A stretch of 64,000 nt of DNA from positions 1 to 64,000 of the forward strand of contig JAFIGT010000031.1 of NCBI GenBank assembly GCA_017849585.1, given 5' to 3'. Each line of letters opens with the position of its first letter. Position 1 is the stretch's first letter. Positions 9,442-16,967 of the stretch are shown in pieces. The stretch comes from Verrucomicrobium sp. (GTDB lineage Bacteria > Verrucomicrobiota > Verrucomicrobiia > Methylacidiphilales > UBA1321). The notes under the pieces are model-generated. The model was given only the letters and a program-made list of their open reading frames with translations. It made no database searches and had not been told where the DNA came from. The position numbers and the translations under genes were made by a program.

Positions 9442-12057
9442 TTAAGCCAACATTTTGATCTGCTCGAGCAAGCGTTGATGCTTCGCCGCGAGTTCGACTT
9501 GCAGCGCCTTCCACTCTTCCACTTTCGCGGCGGGAGCTTTGGCCAGCATATTGGTGTCGTTGAGCTTCTTGTTGGTGAGCTCAAGATCCTTGAGGGTCTT
9601 CGCCAGATCCTTGTCGAGACGCGCTTTTTCCGCAGCGGGATCGATGACCCCGGTCAGCGGCAAATAGAGCTCACCGATCGGCGTGAAGGCCACCGGCACA
9701 TTCTTCGGCGCGACCGAAACAATCTCCACCTCCTGCGCGTTGAGCAGCAACGCGAGCACTTCGATTTCCGCAGCGCTCAAGGCGTCCTTCGCGAGCAATT
9801 GGAATTTCAGTTTCTGATTCGAGGGAATGGCAAACTCGCCGCGTAGTGTGCGGCCATGATCGACCACGGAGTAGATCGCTTCCGCTTTTTCCGCGCCAGA
9901 GCGCGATTGTTTCGTCAATGTCGGCCACTCGGCGAATTGAATCGTCTCCGTGCCGAACCCGAGGCTGAGCCAAAGCTCCTCGGTGATGAACGGCGCATAC
10001 GGATGCAACAGGCGCAACACGCGCGAGAGCACAAAGTCGAACGTCGCCAAGGTGCCGTTGCGGGTCGGTGACTCGGGATTATTGAAGTCCGCCTTTGCAG
10101 TTTCGAGGAAGCGCGAGCAGAGGTCATTCCAGACGAAGTCGTAGAGACCGCTCGCCGCGTTGCTGAATTCGAATTTCGCAAATGCAACATTCACCGCTTC
10201 GTTCGTTTCGCCGAGGCGTTGCAGAATGTGCTGCGCGAAAGGCGTGAGCGCGTGCTGGTCCGGATTGGACTTCGCGTCGATCGGTCCCTGCATCGCACGG
10301 AAACGGCAGGCGTTCCAGAGCTTGTTGCAGAAGTTGCGACCTTCCTCGATCTGCTTTTCGTCGAAGCGAATATCCTGTCCCTGCGGCGCAATGCGCATGA
10401 GGCCGAAGCGGAGACCGTCCGCGCCGTACTTCGCAATCAGATCGAGCGGATCGGGCGAGTTGCCGAGCGATTTCGACATCTTGCGGCCCTTGCCGTCGCG
10501 AATGAGACCGGTGAAGTAGACATCCTTGAATGCGATGTTCTTCTTCAACGTCTCTTCCGGAGTCGCGCCTTCGCCACTCGGAAGGAATTCGAGGCCCGCG
10601 ATGATCATGCGCGCGACCCAGAGGAAAATAATATCCGGACCGGTGACGAGCACTGACGTGGGATAGAACTTGCGACGCGTCGCATCGTCCATCGTCTCGT
10701 ACGCCCACAACCACGAGGAGAACCACGTGTCGAGCGTGTCGGGATCCTGCTCCCAGCCTTCGCCGGGGGACGCGACCTGACACTTGATTTCCGTGCCCTT
10801 GTACCAGACGGGAATGCGATGACCCCACCAGACCTGGCGCGAGATGCACCAGTCCTGAATGTTCGTGAGCCAATGCTCGTACACCTTTTCCCAATGCGAG
10901 GGATAGAACTTGATGAGCTGTTCGCGCACGACCTTGAGCGCTTCCTCAGTCTTCGGATATTTGAGGAACCATTGTTCGCTCAAGCGCGGTTCGATCGGCA
11001 CATCGGCACGTTCGGAGAAGCCGACGTTATTCTCGTACGGTTCTTCCTTCACGAGCTGGTTCAGCTCTTTGAGCATCTCGACCGATTTCTTGCGCGCCTC
11101 GAAACGATCCAGCCCGTGCAACTCCGGCACTTCGGGGCAATTGATCTTTCCGTGGGGTGTGAGCACATCGATGATCGGCAGCTTGTGGCGCTGGCCGATT
11201 TCAAAATCCGCCTTGTCATGCGCGGGGGTCACCTTGAGCACGCCTGTACCGAACTTCGGATCAATGTGTTCGTCGGCGACGATGGGAATCTGCGCCTTCG
11301 GGAACGGACGCCACACGTGCTTGCCGAGGAGATCCTTGTAGCGTTCGTCGCCGGGATGCACCGCAATGGCCGTATCGCCCATGAGCGTTTCCGGTCGCGT
11401 GGTCGCGATCTCGAGGAAACGGCCCGGCTCTTCCGCCACTTCGTAGCGCATGTAGAAAAGATGACCCTTCTGCGCTTTCGGAATCACTTCCTCATCCGAG
11501 ATCGCCGTGAGCGAACCGGGGCACCAGTTCACCATGCGGTGACCTTTGTAAATATAGCCCTTGTGGAAAAGATCGACGAAGACCTGCTGCACGGCTTCGG
11601 CATAAGCGGTGTCGAGCGTGAATCGCTCGCGCTTCCAGTCGCACGAACAGCCGAGCTTCTTGAGCTGCTGAATAATAATGCCGCCGTGTTTTTCCTGCCA
11701 CGCCCAGACGCGGCGCAGGAATTCCTCGCGGCCGAGATCGTGTCGCGTCACCTGTTCGTTTTTGCGGAGATATTTCTCCACTGCCGTCTGCGTGGCGAGA
11801 CCCGCGTGATCGGTGCCGGGCAGCCAGAGCGCTTCCTTGCCTTCGAGCCGGGCCTTGCGGATGAGCACATCCTGAATTGTGTTGTTGAGCACATGGCCCA
11901 TGGTCAGCACGCCGGTGATGTTTGGCGGCGGGATGACGATGGAGTAGGCTTCCTTCGACGAGGATGCATCGGCTTCATAATAACCCTTCGCCAACCAGTC
12001 GGCGTAAAGGCGGTCTTCGACCTGTTGCGGTTCGTAAGCTTTGGCAAGTTCTTGCAT
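9442..12057 (-). CDS. valS: Valyl-tRNA synthetase
   Basis: 871 residues. This class I aminoacyl-tRNA synthetase charges tRNA-Val. The HIGH-type motif is in PPPNITGVLTMGHVLNN (about residues 43-59) and the KMSKS motif in KGRKMSKSLGNSPDPLDL, with a CP1 editing region between them. The C-terminus (about 805-871) is a Lys/Leu/Glu-rich coiled coil typical of the ValRS tRNA-binding arm. Length is within the bacterial range. It lies 146 bases downstream of cimA on the same strand. No T-box elements were seen upstream. Confidence 0.97.
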   Translation of the reverse strand: MQELAKAYEPQQVEDRLYADWLAKGYYEADASSSKEAYSIVIPPPNITGVLTMGHVLNNTIQDVLIRKARLEGKEALWLPGTDHAGLATQTAVEKYLRKNEQVTRHDLGREEFLRRVWAWQEKHGGIIIQQLKKLGCSCDWKRERFTLDTAYAEAVQQVFVDLFHKGYIYKGHRMVNWCPGSLTAISDEEVIPKAQKGHLFYMRYEVAEEPGRFLEIATTRPETLMGDTAIAVHPGDERYKDLLGKHVWRPFPKAQIPIVADEHIDPKFGTGVLKVTPAHDKADFEIGQRHKLPIIDVLTPHGKINCPEVPELHGLDRFEARKKSVEMLKELNQLVKEEPYENNVGFSERADVPIEPRLSEQWFLKYPKTEEALKVVREQLIKFYPSHWEKVYEHWLTNIQDWCISRQVWWGHRIPVWYKGTEIKCQVASPGEGWEQDPDTLDTWFSSWLWAYETMDDATRRKFYPTSVLVTGPDIIFLWVARMIIAGLEFLPSGEGATPEETLKKNIAFKDVYFTGLIRDGKGRKMSKSLGNSPDPLDLIAKYGADGLRFGLMRIAPQGQDIRFDEKQIEEGRNFCNKLWNACRFRAMQGPIDAKSNPDQHALTPFAQHILQRLGETNEAVNVAFAKFEFSNAASGLYDFVWNDLCSRFLETAKADFNNPESPTRNGTLATFDFVLSRVLRLLHPYAPFITEELWLSLGFGTETIQFAEWPTLTKQSRSGAEKAEAIYSVVDHGRTLRGEFAIPSNQKLKFQLLAKDALSAAEIEVLALLLNAQEVEIVSVAPKNVPVAFTPIGELYLPLTGVIDPAAEKARLDKDLAKTLKDLELTNKKLNDTNMLAKAPAAKVEEWKALQVELAAKHQRLLEQIKMLA

Positions 12058-12203
12058 AAAATGGGGTGGGAATTTTTTGACGAAATTAACGGGATGAATT
12101 CAAGCAGTTTTCCTCGGTGAAATGCGACTAATCATACAACCAAGAAAAACAATAAGGGGACATAAATCGGCATGGCCATATTCCGTCGAGACGATTCCCG
12201 CGT

Positions 12204-13853
12204 TTACTTCGAGAACTTTTCCATGCCGTCATGCGCTAAATGCGAAAAAAATCGCTTCAGCTTCACCGGCACGCCGTCATGCTCCTTGATGAGTTTGTAC
12301 TCGACGCTGTCCTGCAGCGCGCGCCACGAGGCTTCGATGATATCGAATGACACACCAACGGTGGTCCACGTTTCTACGCCGTCAGTGGACTCGATGAGCA
12401 CCCGTGTTTTGGCCGCTGTGCCGGTATCGGAATCAAGGATGCGGACTTTGTAGTCCGTCAACCGAATATGCTGGATCGAGTGGTAATGCTTGCTCAGCGC
12501 CTGACGCAAGGCGGCATCAAGCGCATTTACCGGGCCATCGCCCTCCGCCACGGTGTACACTTTTTCGCCGTCGATGATGAGCTTGATCGTGGCCTCGCAC
12601 GTGTCGTAGTTGTGCAACTGGCTCTTGCGGATGGAAACGTGATACTCCTGCAGCTCAAAAAAGGCTTTGCGCTTTTGAAGCTGGCGGCGAACGAGGAGTT
12701 CGAACGAGGCATCTGCCGCCTCGAATTCGTATCCTTCGTTCTCCAATTGCTTGATGGTATCGAGGATCTGCTTCGTCTCAGGAGATTTCTCGTCCAGCTC
12801 CAGATCGAGCTGCTTCGCCTTGAGCATGACGTTGGTGCGACCGGAGAGCTCTCCCACGAGAACGTGCTGCTTGTTGCCAACGAGCTCCGGCTTGATGTGT
12901 TCGTAGCTGTGCGCGACTTTGTTGATCGCGTTAACATGCAGACCGCCCTTGTGCGCAAACGCGGTGACACCGACAAACGGCGCCCGGATGTTGTACCGTT
13001 GATTGGCCACCCCATCGACAAAGAGCGAGAGTTCGCGCAATCGGCGCATGCTTTCCTCCGGCACAACGGGGATGTTCAACTTGAGCTGCAACGCCGCCAT
13101 GACGGTGATGAGATTACAGTTGCCGGTGCGTTCGCCGTAACCATTGATCGTACCTTGCACCTGCGTCGCACCTGCGGAGACGGCGGCGAGCGCATTGGCC
13201 ACGCCAAGCCCGCAGTCGTCGTGCGTATGGATGCCAACTTGCACGCCCGTATCGACCAGCGTTTCCTTGATTTTCGCGGTGATGCGCAGCACGTCGCTCG
13301 GCATTGTGCCACCATTGGTGTCGCATAAAACGATGTAACTTGCCCCGGCTTCGGCCGCCGTGCGCAGACAGGAGAGAGCGTAATCGGGCGCATCCTTGAA
13401 GCCATCAAAACAATGTTCCGCGTCGTAGATGACTTCGCGGCCGAGGGATCTCAAATAACGCACGGTGTCGCCGATCATCGCGAGATTTTCTTCCGCCGTG
13501 GTGTTTAACACCTCAGTCACATGTAGCAGCCACGTCTTGCCGACGAGCGTGATGACCGGCGCCACGGAGTCAACCAGGGCGGCGACTTGCGGATCTTCTT
13601 CCACTTTCGTTTTCGCACGTCGAGTGCTGCCGAATGCGGCCAGCTTGGCGTGGGCGAACTTGATTTCTTTGGCCCGCTGAAAAAACTCGATATCCTTTTG
13701 ATTGGAACCGGGCCAACCGCCCTCAATGTAGTGCACACCGAAACTATCGAGCCGATGGGCGATATGCAGCTTATCGGCCACGGAAAAGTTGATCCCTTCG
13801 GCTTGGGCGCCGTCGCGTAAAGTCGTGTCGTAGATGGTGACTGCTGTTTTCAT
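12204..13853 (-). CDS. cimA: (R)-citramalate synthase
   Basis: 549 residues. It condenses pyruvate and acetyl-CoA to citramalate, the first step of threonine-independent isoleucine synthesis. The N-terminal TIM barrel starts YDTTLRDGAQAEGINFSVAD, with the metal-binding motif HTHDDCGLGVANAL and GTINGYGERTGNCNL further on. A C-terminal regulatory domain, similar to the LeuA dimer domain, occupies the last ~150 residues. The start GGWPGSNQKD-type context and overall length match the long citramalate synthase type rather than 2-isopropylmalate synthase. A GAGGAC ribosome-binding site precedes the ATG. The transcript leader has features of branched-chain amino acid attenuation (13950-14097). Confidence 0.88.
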   Translation of the reverse strand: MKTAVTIYDTTLRDGAQAEGINFSVADKLHIAHRLDSFGVHYIEGGWPGSNQKDIEFFQRAKEIKFAHAKLAAFGSTRRAKTKVEEDPQVAALVDSVAPVITLVGKTWLLHVTEVLNTTAEENLAMIGDTVRYLRSLGREVIYDAEHCFDGFKDAPDYALSCLRTAAEAGASYIVLCDTNGGTMPSDVLRITAKIKETLVDTGVQVGIHTHDDCGLGVANALAAVSAGATQVQGTINGYGERTGNCNLITVMAALQLKLNIPVVPEESMRRLRELSLFVDGVANQRYNIRAPFVGVTAFAHKGGLHVNAINKVAHSYEHIKPELVGNKQHVLVGELSGRTNVMLKAKQLDLELDEKSPETKQILDTIKQLENEGYEFEAADASFELLVRRQLQKRKAFFELQEYHVSIRKSQLHNYDTCEATIKLIIDGEKVYTVAEGDGPVNALDAALRQALSKHYHSIQHIRLTDYKVRILDSDTGTAAKTRVLIESTDGVETWTTVGVSFDIIEASWRALQDSVEYKLIKEHDGVPVKLKRFFSHLAHDGMEKFSK

Positions 13854-13949
13854 GTGATGTCCTCGATACGTAAACTGCTAAAAGTACTGGGTTTTAACCG
13901 ATTTGGGAAGCCTGACGGACAAGTGGGTCCGCTGGCTGGAGAGAAAGGA

Positions 13950-13962
13950 GCGGCTCTGCCGC
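13950..13962 (-). terminator. Putative attenuator hairpin in the cimA leader
   Basis: On the minus strand GCGGC-AGA-GCCGC forms a 5-bp GC stem followed by the pyrimidine-rich TCCTTTCTCT. The U tract is interrupted, so intrinsic termination would be weak or need help. Its loop and right arm overlap AGAGCC (13952-13957), which can instead pair with GGCTCT at 13982-13987, overlapping the leader stop codon. The two structures exclude each other. Confidence 0.45.
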
Positions 13963-13986
13963 GGGTCGCAGGGACCGGCGGAGAGC

Positions 13987-14058
13987 CTAAATAATGACGA
14001 CCGGAACCGAGAGCACGAGCCCGACGGGTGCCAAGAGAGGGTTCCGATACCGTTGCAT
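13987..14058 (-). CDS. Branched-chain amino acid leader peptide upstream of cimA
   Basis: A 23-codon ORF (ATG at 14058, TAG at 13987-13989) lying 133 bases upstream of cimA. Its C-terminal part reads LLAPVGLVLSVPVVII; 11 of 23 residues are Leu, Val or Ile, and the last four codons are Val-Val-Ile-Ile. This is the composition expected of a peptide that senses charged branched-chain tRNAs. A TTGACA box with a 17-base spacer to TACTCT ends about ten bases before the ATG, so the peptide would be translated from a nearly leaderless start. That it is translated is an inference. Confidence 0.6.
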   Translation of the reverse strand: MQRYRNPLLAPVGLVLSVPVVII

Positions 14059-14068
14059 GATGGTTGAA

Positions 14069-14097
14069 AGAGTACCCGCAGCCCCCGCCTCTGTCAA
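14069..14097 (-). promoter_or_regulatory. Candidate promoter of the cimA leader
   Basis: Minus-strand TTGACA (14092-14097), exactly 17 bases, then TACTCT (14069-14074). The -35 is a perfect match and the -10 is weak (3 of 6). The position just before the leader peptide supports it. Confidence 0.5.
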
Positions 14098-14108
14098 GGC
14101 GGCCAGCG

Positions 14109-14954
14109 TCACGACGCGCGACCGGTGACCATGAACTCCACCGCCTCGCGCCACCAGGGCAACCCCGGATCGGAGGGCCAGTCATTATGCGTGGCCTCGG
14201 GGTGCACGATGAGCTTTTTCGGCTGCGGCAATGTATCGTACAGGTGCTGTTCGCATTCCGTGGGAATGACTTCGTCGCGCCCGAGCCGGATGACGACCAC
14301 CGGGCGCTTGAACCCGGCGAGATTCGCCACGCTGTCGAATTTGTCCCGCACCATCCAACGGGCCGGGAGGAATGGAAACCGCGACTGGGCCACGTTCGCC
14401 AACCGATCCCATGGCGCGAGCAGTATTACGCCCGCGACTGGCAGCGTCGGATCGGACACGGTTTGCGCGACGACGCCACAGCCGAGTGATTCGCCCCAGA
14501 GATAAACCGGGCCTTGCTGCGAATCGTTGAGCTGCCGGATCACGGCCCGCAAATCGGGCACAAAGCTGGCCGAGCCCCACTTCCCTTCCCGCGCGCCGAA
14601 GCCGGGATATTCGTAAAGCACCACGCGAAAGCCGAGCGGTTCCAGCGCCGCCACGTAGCCGATGCGATGGATCGCGCAGCCCGCGTTGCCATGCACGACG
14701 AGGATCGTGCCGCGCACCGGAGCGCCGGGCGGATGGGCGCTTTGGATCGGTACGTATCCGCGATAATTCGCATCGTCCGTCGGCCACAACTTAAGCCCCA
14801 TCCGCGCGGCGAGTTCGCGCGTTTGCTCCAGCGAATACGTTGACGGATGATAGAGCAGATAGTCCTGAAAGAGATAGACCACGGCGAGCAGCAACACATA
14901 GGCCCGCACCACGGCCCAGATCACTTGCTTCCAGTTTTTCGGAAAGATCGTCAT
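14109..14954 (-). CDS. Alpha/beta hydrolase, membrane-anchored
   Basis: 281 residues from the ATG at 14954; an in-frame start at 15041 would overlap the upstream gene and is rejected. A single hydrophobic segment near residues 11-28 (VIWAVVRAYVLLLAVVYLF) suggests an inner-membrane anchor. The hydrolase core has VVHGNAGCAIHR (oxyanion region), GESLGCG with the nucleophilic Ser, RLGRDEVIP with a probable catalytic Asp, and PEATHNDW with the His. This resembles BEM46/FrsA-like serine hydrolases, whose substrates vary. It is ten bases downstream of the membrane methyltransferase gene on the same strand, so they are probably co-transcribed. Confidence 0.8.
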   Translation of the reverse strand: MTIFPKNWKQVIWAVVRAYVLLLAVVYLFQDYLLYHPSTYSLEQTRELAARMGLKLWPTDDANYRGYVPIQSAHPPGAPVRGTILVVHGNAGCAIHRIGYVAALEPLGFRVVLYEYPGFGAREGKWGSASFVPDLRAVIRQLNDSQQGPVYLWGESLGCGVVAQTVSDPTLPVAGVILLAPWDRLANVAQSRFPFLPARWMVRDKFDSVANLAGFKRPVVVIRLGRDEVIPTECEQHLYDTLPQPKKLIVHPEATHNDWPSDPGLPWWREAVEFMVTGRAS

Positions 14955-14964
14955 TCGCCTACTC

Positions 14965-15420
14965 TTACAACCATCTCCGCACCCGCGCGCAATAATCCTC
15001 ATACGCCACGCCAAATTGCTCGCGCAGATTGGCTTCCTCACGGGGAATCACGCACCCGTTCATGACCCAAAGGAAGACAATCGGTCCCACGGCAAAATAC
15101 GGAAGCGCCGTCAGCACAAAAATCGCCAGCAGCAGAAGCACCCCGGCCACATAGAGGGGATTGCGGGAAAAACGATATGCCCCAGTCAAAATCAACGTGG
15201 TCGGTTTCCCCACCGGATTCAGCGTCGTCTGACGAACCCGAAACATCCGTAGCGTCCCGGCCCAAATCCCCACGCCCACGACGAAAAGAAGCCAGCCACA
15301 CACCGTTATCACCGGATGCTGCCACAACCGCTCCAAGGGCCAGAACTTTTGCAAAAGCGAAGCCACGACAACAGAGCCCGCCGCCAGCAAGGGAGGCACT
15401 GGAATATCCCTGAGGATCAT
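14965..15420 (-). CDS. Isoprenylcysteine carboxyl methyltransferase-family membrane protein
   Basis: 151 residues from ATG at 15420 (a GTG three codons earlier is possible). Four or five hydrophobic segments are followed by the family signature: GAYRFSRNPLYVAG, then a hydrophobic pair, REEANLREQFG and a terminal YEDYCARVRRWL. Bacterial members of this ICMT/phospholipid-methyltransferase group are small integral membrane SAM-dependent enzymes, mostly of unknown substrate. It lies directly upstream of a hydrolase gene. The methyl acceptor is not predictable. Confidence 0.8.
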   Translation of the reverse strand: MILRDIPVPPLLAAGSVVVASLLQKFWPLERLWQHPVITVCGWLLFVVGVGIWAGTLRMFRVRQTTLNPVGKPTTLILTGAYRFSRNPLYVAGVLLLLAIFVLTALPYFAVGPIVFLWVMNGCVIPREEANLREQFGVAYEDYCARVRRWL

Positions 15421-15515
15421 GCTTGCCACATTAGCGAACAGTTCACATGACGCAAGTATCTCGCAGCGAATCTTGTTGCGCTCGGAACTTCCCCCGGCTA
15501 GCTCTCACTACTATT

Positions 15516-16586
15516 ATGCAAAGATTGCTGCCCTTCGCAGCCCTTGGTTTTCTGCTCGCTGCGCCCCTCACCCTACCCGCGGCGGACCCGCTCGCGGAGA
15601 TCGCCACCTATAGCCAGATTCCCATCGACCTGAACGCCCTCTACACTGGTACCGTTCAGGTTGGTCGCGGTGCCGCGCTACGCTCCTCGCGTGGACTGTC
15701 CACCCAAGCCGTCTACCTGGCCAGGCATCCGCTTGCCTTCACTACGAAATTCCTAGCCAGTTGGGACCCGAGCGCGCACCCCGAAATGGACACCTACCAG
15801 TCCTTCAACTTCCGTGACGAGACCGACGCCAAGTTCGACCAATTCAAGTTCACCCGCACTGATCGCCCGACCAAGATGTTGATGGAGTACACCCTCAAGA
15901 TCCGCAATCACGCCGACGATCTGCACCTCACCCAGGCCGAAGTCGAAGCGCTCAAGGCCAGCATGGCCGCGCTGCCGGATAAATCCTTCGAAAGCCCCGC
16001 CTTCCAAAGTGCCGCCTCCGCTTTCTGGACGAACGTCCTCAAGACCCGCTTCGCCCTCTACAAGCAAGGCGGCGTCAGCGCCCTGCCTCCGATCGAAATG
16101 GATGGCCAGAAGTTCTCCGTCAGCGAGGAACTCCGCTCCATGTTCAGCGACTCCCCCGCCATTACAAAGCGATTCCACAACCTGCTCGACACCACTTGTC
16201 TGCGCGCCACGCCCGGCGAGCCGATTCCCCCGGCACTCTACTACTGGCAGCTCTTCAAGGCCGACTCCATTGCCACGGTTTGCCTCGGCGGCACCTACGT
16301 CGCCGAGACCCCGGAGAACAGCAAGATCCTCGATCTGCAATTCTATGTGAGCAACAGCTACTTCACCAGCGTGACGCTCTATGAATTGTTCCCCGTCACG
16401 GTGAACGGTCAGTCCTGCACCCTGATCTGGCGTTGCGATTACGTCTCAGCACCGGCCTTGATGTCGGTGCGCGGTGTCGAACAGATGGCCGCAGGCATGT
16501 TGATGTCGCAAAGCATCAAGCAAGCGGTGCAATTCTTCATTACGGATATTAACAAGGCTACCGCCACCCCGACCGCCCCGCAGTAG
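15516..16586 (+). CDS. Secreted protein of unknown function
   Basis: 356 residues from ATG at 15516; an earlier in-frame start at 15447 would place unconserved residues before the signal peptide. The N-terminus MQRLLPFAALGFLLAAPLTL, followed by PAADPLAEI, is a standard signal peptide with a likely cleavage after Ala. The mature protein has no motif I recognise; it is moderately charged, contains two Cys-bearing segments (DTTCLRATPG and QSCTLIWRCDYV) and has a C-terminal stretch rich in small residues. Expression as a single gene is suggested by divergence from the methyltransferase and a good terminator at 16612-16649. Confidence 0.7.
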   Translation: MQRLLPFAALGFLLAAPLTLPAADPLAEIATYSQIPIDLNALYTGTVQVGRGAALRSSRGLSTQAVYLARHPLAFTTKFLASWDPSAHPEMDTYQSFNFRDETDAKFDQFKFTRTDRPTKMLMEYTLKIRNHADDLHLTQAEVEALKASMAALPDKSFESPAFQSAASAFWTNVLKTRFALYKQGGVSALPPIEMDGQKFSVSEELRSMFSDSPAITKRFHNLLDTTCLRATPGEPIPPALYYWQLFKADSIATVCLGGTYVAETPENSKILDLQFYVSNSYFTSVTLYELFPVTVNGQSCTLIWRCDYVSAPALMSVRGVEQMAAGMLMSQSIKQAVQFFITDINKATATPTAPQ

Positions 16587-16611
16587 TCAACCCACGGACG
16601 GCATAGGACCG

Positions 16612-16649
16612 CCCGCTCTCTTTGGTGATGGGAGCGGGACTGCGTTTTT
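16612..16649 (+). terminator. Rho-independent terminator after the secreted protein gene
   Basis: CCCGCTC (16612-16618) pairs with GAGCGGG (16632-16638), followed a few bases later by TTTTT (16645-16649). It lies 26 bases after the stop codon. Confidence 0.7.
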
Positions 16650-16669
16650 GTAGGGCGCGATTGCATCGC
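16649..16669. repeat. Partial palindromic intergenic element
   Basis: TGTAGGGCG (16649-16657) followed by GCGAT-TGC-ATCGC (16657-16669). The first nine bases are the left arm of the complete palindrome at 60166-60217; the right arm is missing here. Confidence 0.4.
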
Positions 16670-16767
16670 TTCCGATAACAGGCTCCACGAGCTGCAACGT
16701 ATTTGTTGCGCAAAAAAGTTCTCAATTTCGGTTTTCTCAACCGATAGATTACTACAGAGAGTAAATT

Positions 16768-16932
16768 ATGGAGCACCCGAAGCATCCCGTGAACCGGCCT
16801 CATTCCAAGCCGCAGACGGTTCACCCCACCGTCAAACGCACAACCAAGTCGTTACGCCCCATCAACGAGCTTGCCTCCCTCACCGCCGTGGCCTCTCTGA
16901 GCCGCAAGTTTTTCAACGTCGCGCTTTTTTAG
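16768..16932 (+). CDS. Possible small basic protein
   Basis: A 54-codon ORF (ATG 16768, TAG 16930-16932) in the gap before flhA. It is preceded by a purine-rich AGAGAG seven bases before the start. The product is basic and His/Lys/Arg/Pro-rich in its first half (MEHPKHPVNRPHSKPQ) and more hydrophobic at the end (SLSRKFFNVALF). No family is recognised. It fills most of the 381-base gap between the secreted protein gene and flhA. It may be a real small protein or a chance ORF; codon use in a GC-rich region does not settle this. Confidence 0.35.
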   Translation: MEHPKHPVNRPHSKPQTVHPTVKRTTKSLRPINELASLTAVASLSRKFFNVALF

Positions 16933-16967
16933 GGGCAATTTTTTGACACACCCGGCGCTTCGCGCCT

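Noticed and set aside
10819-12120. 433-codon plus-strand ORF opposite valS
   Set aside because: valS has HIGH and KMSKS motifs and the expected length; the plus frame is a shadow.
12058-12203. T-box leader before valS
   Set aside because: No T-box AGGGTGG-type sequence followed by a terminator.
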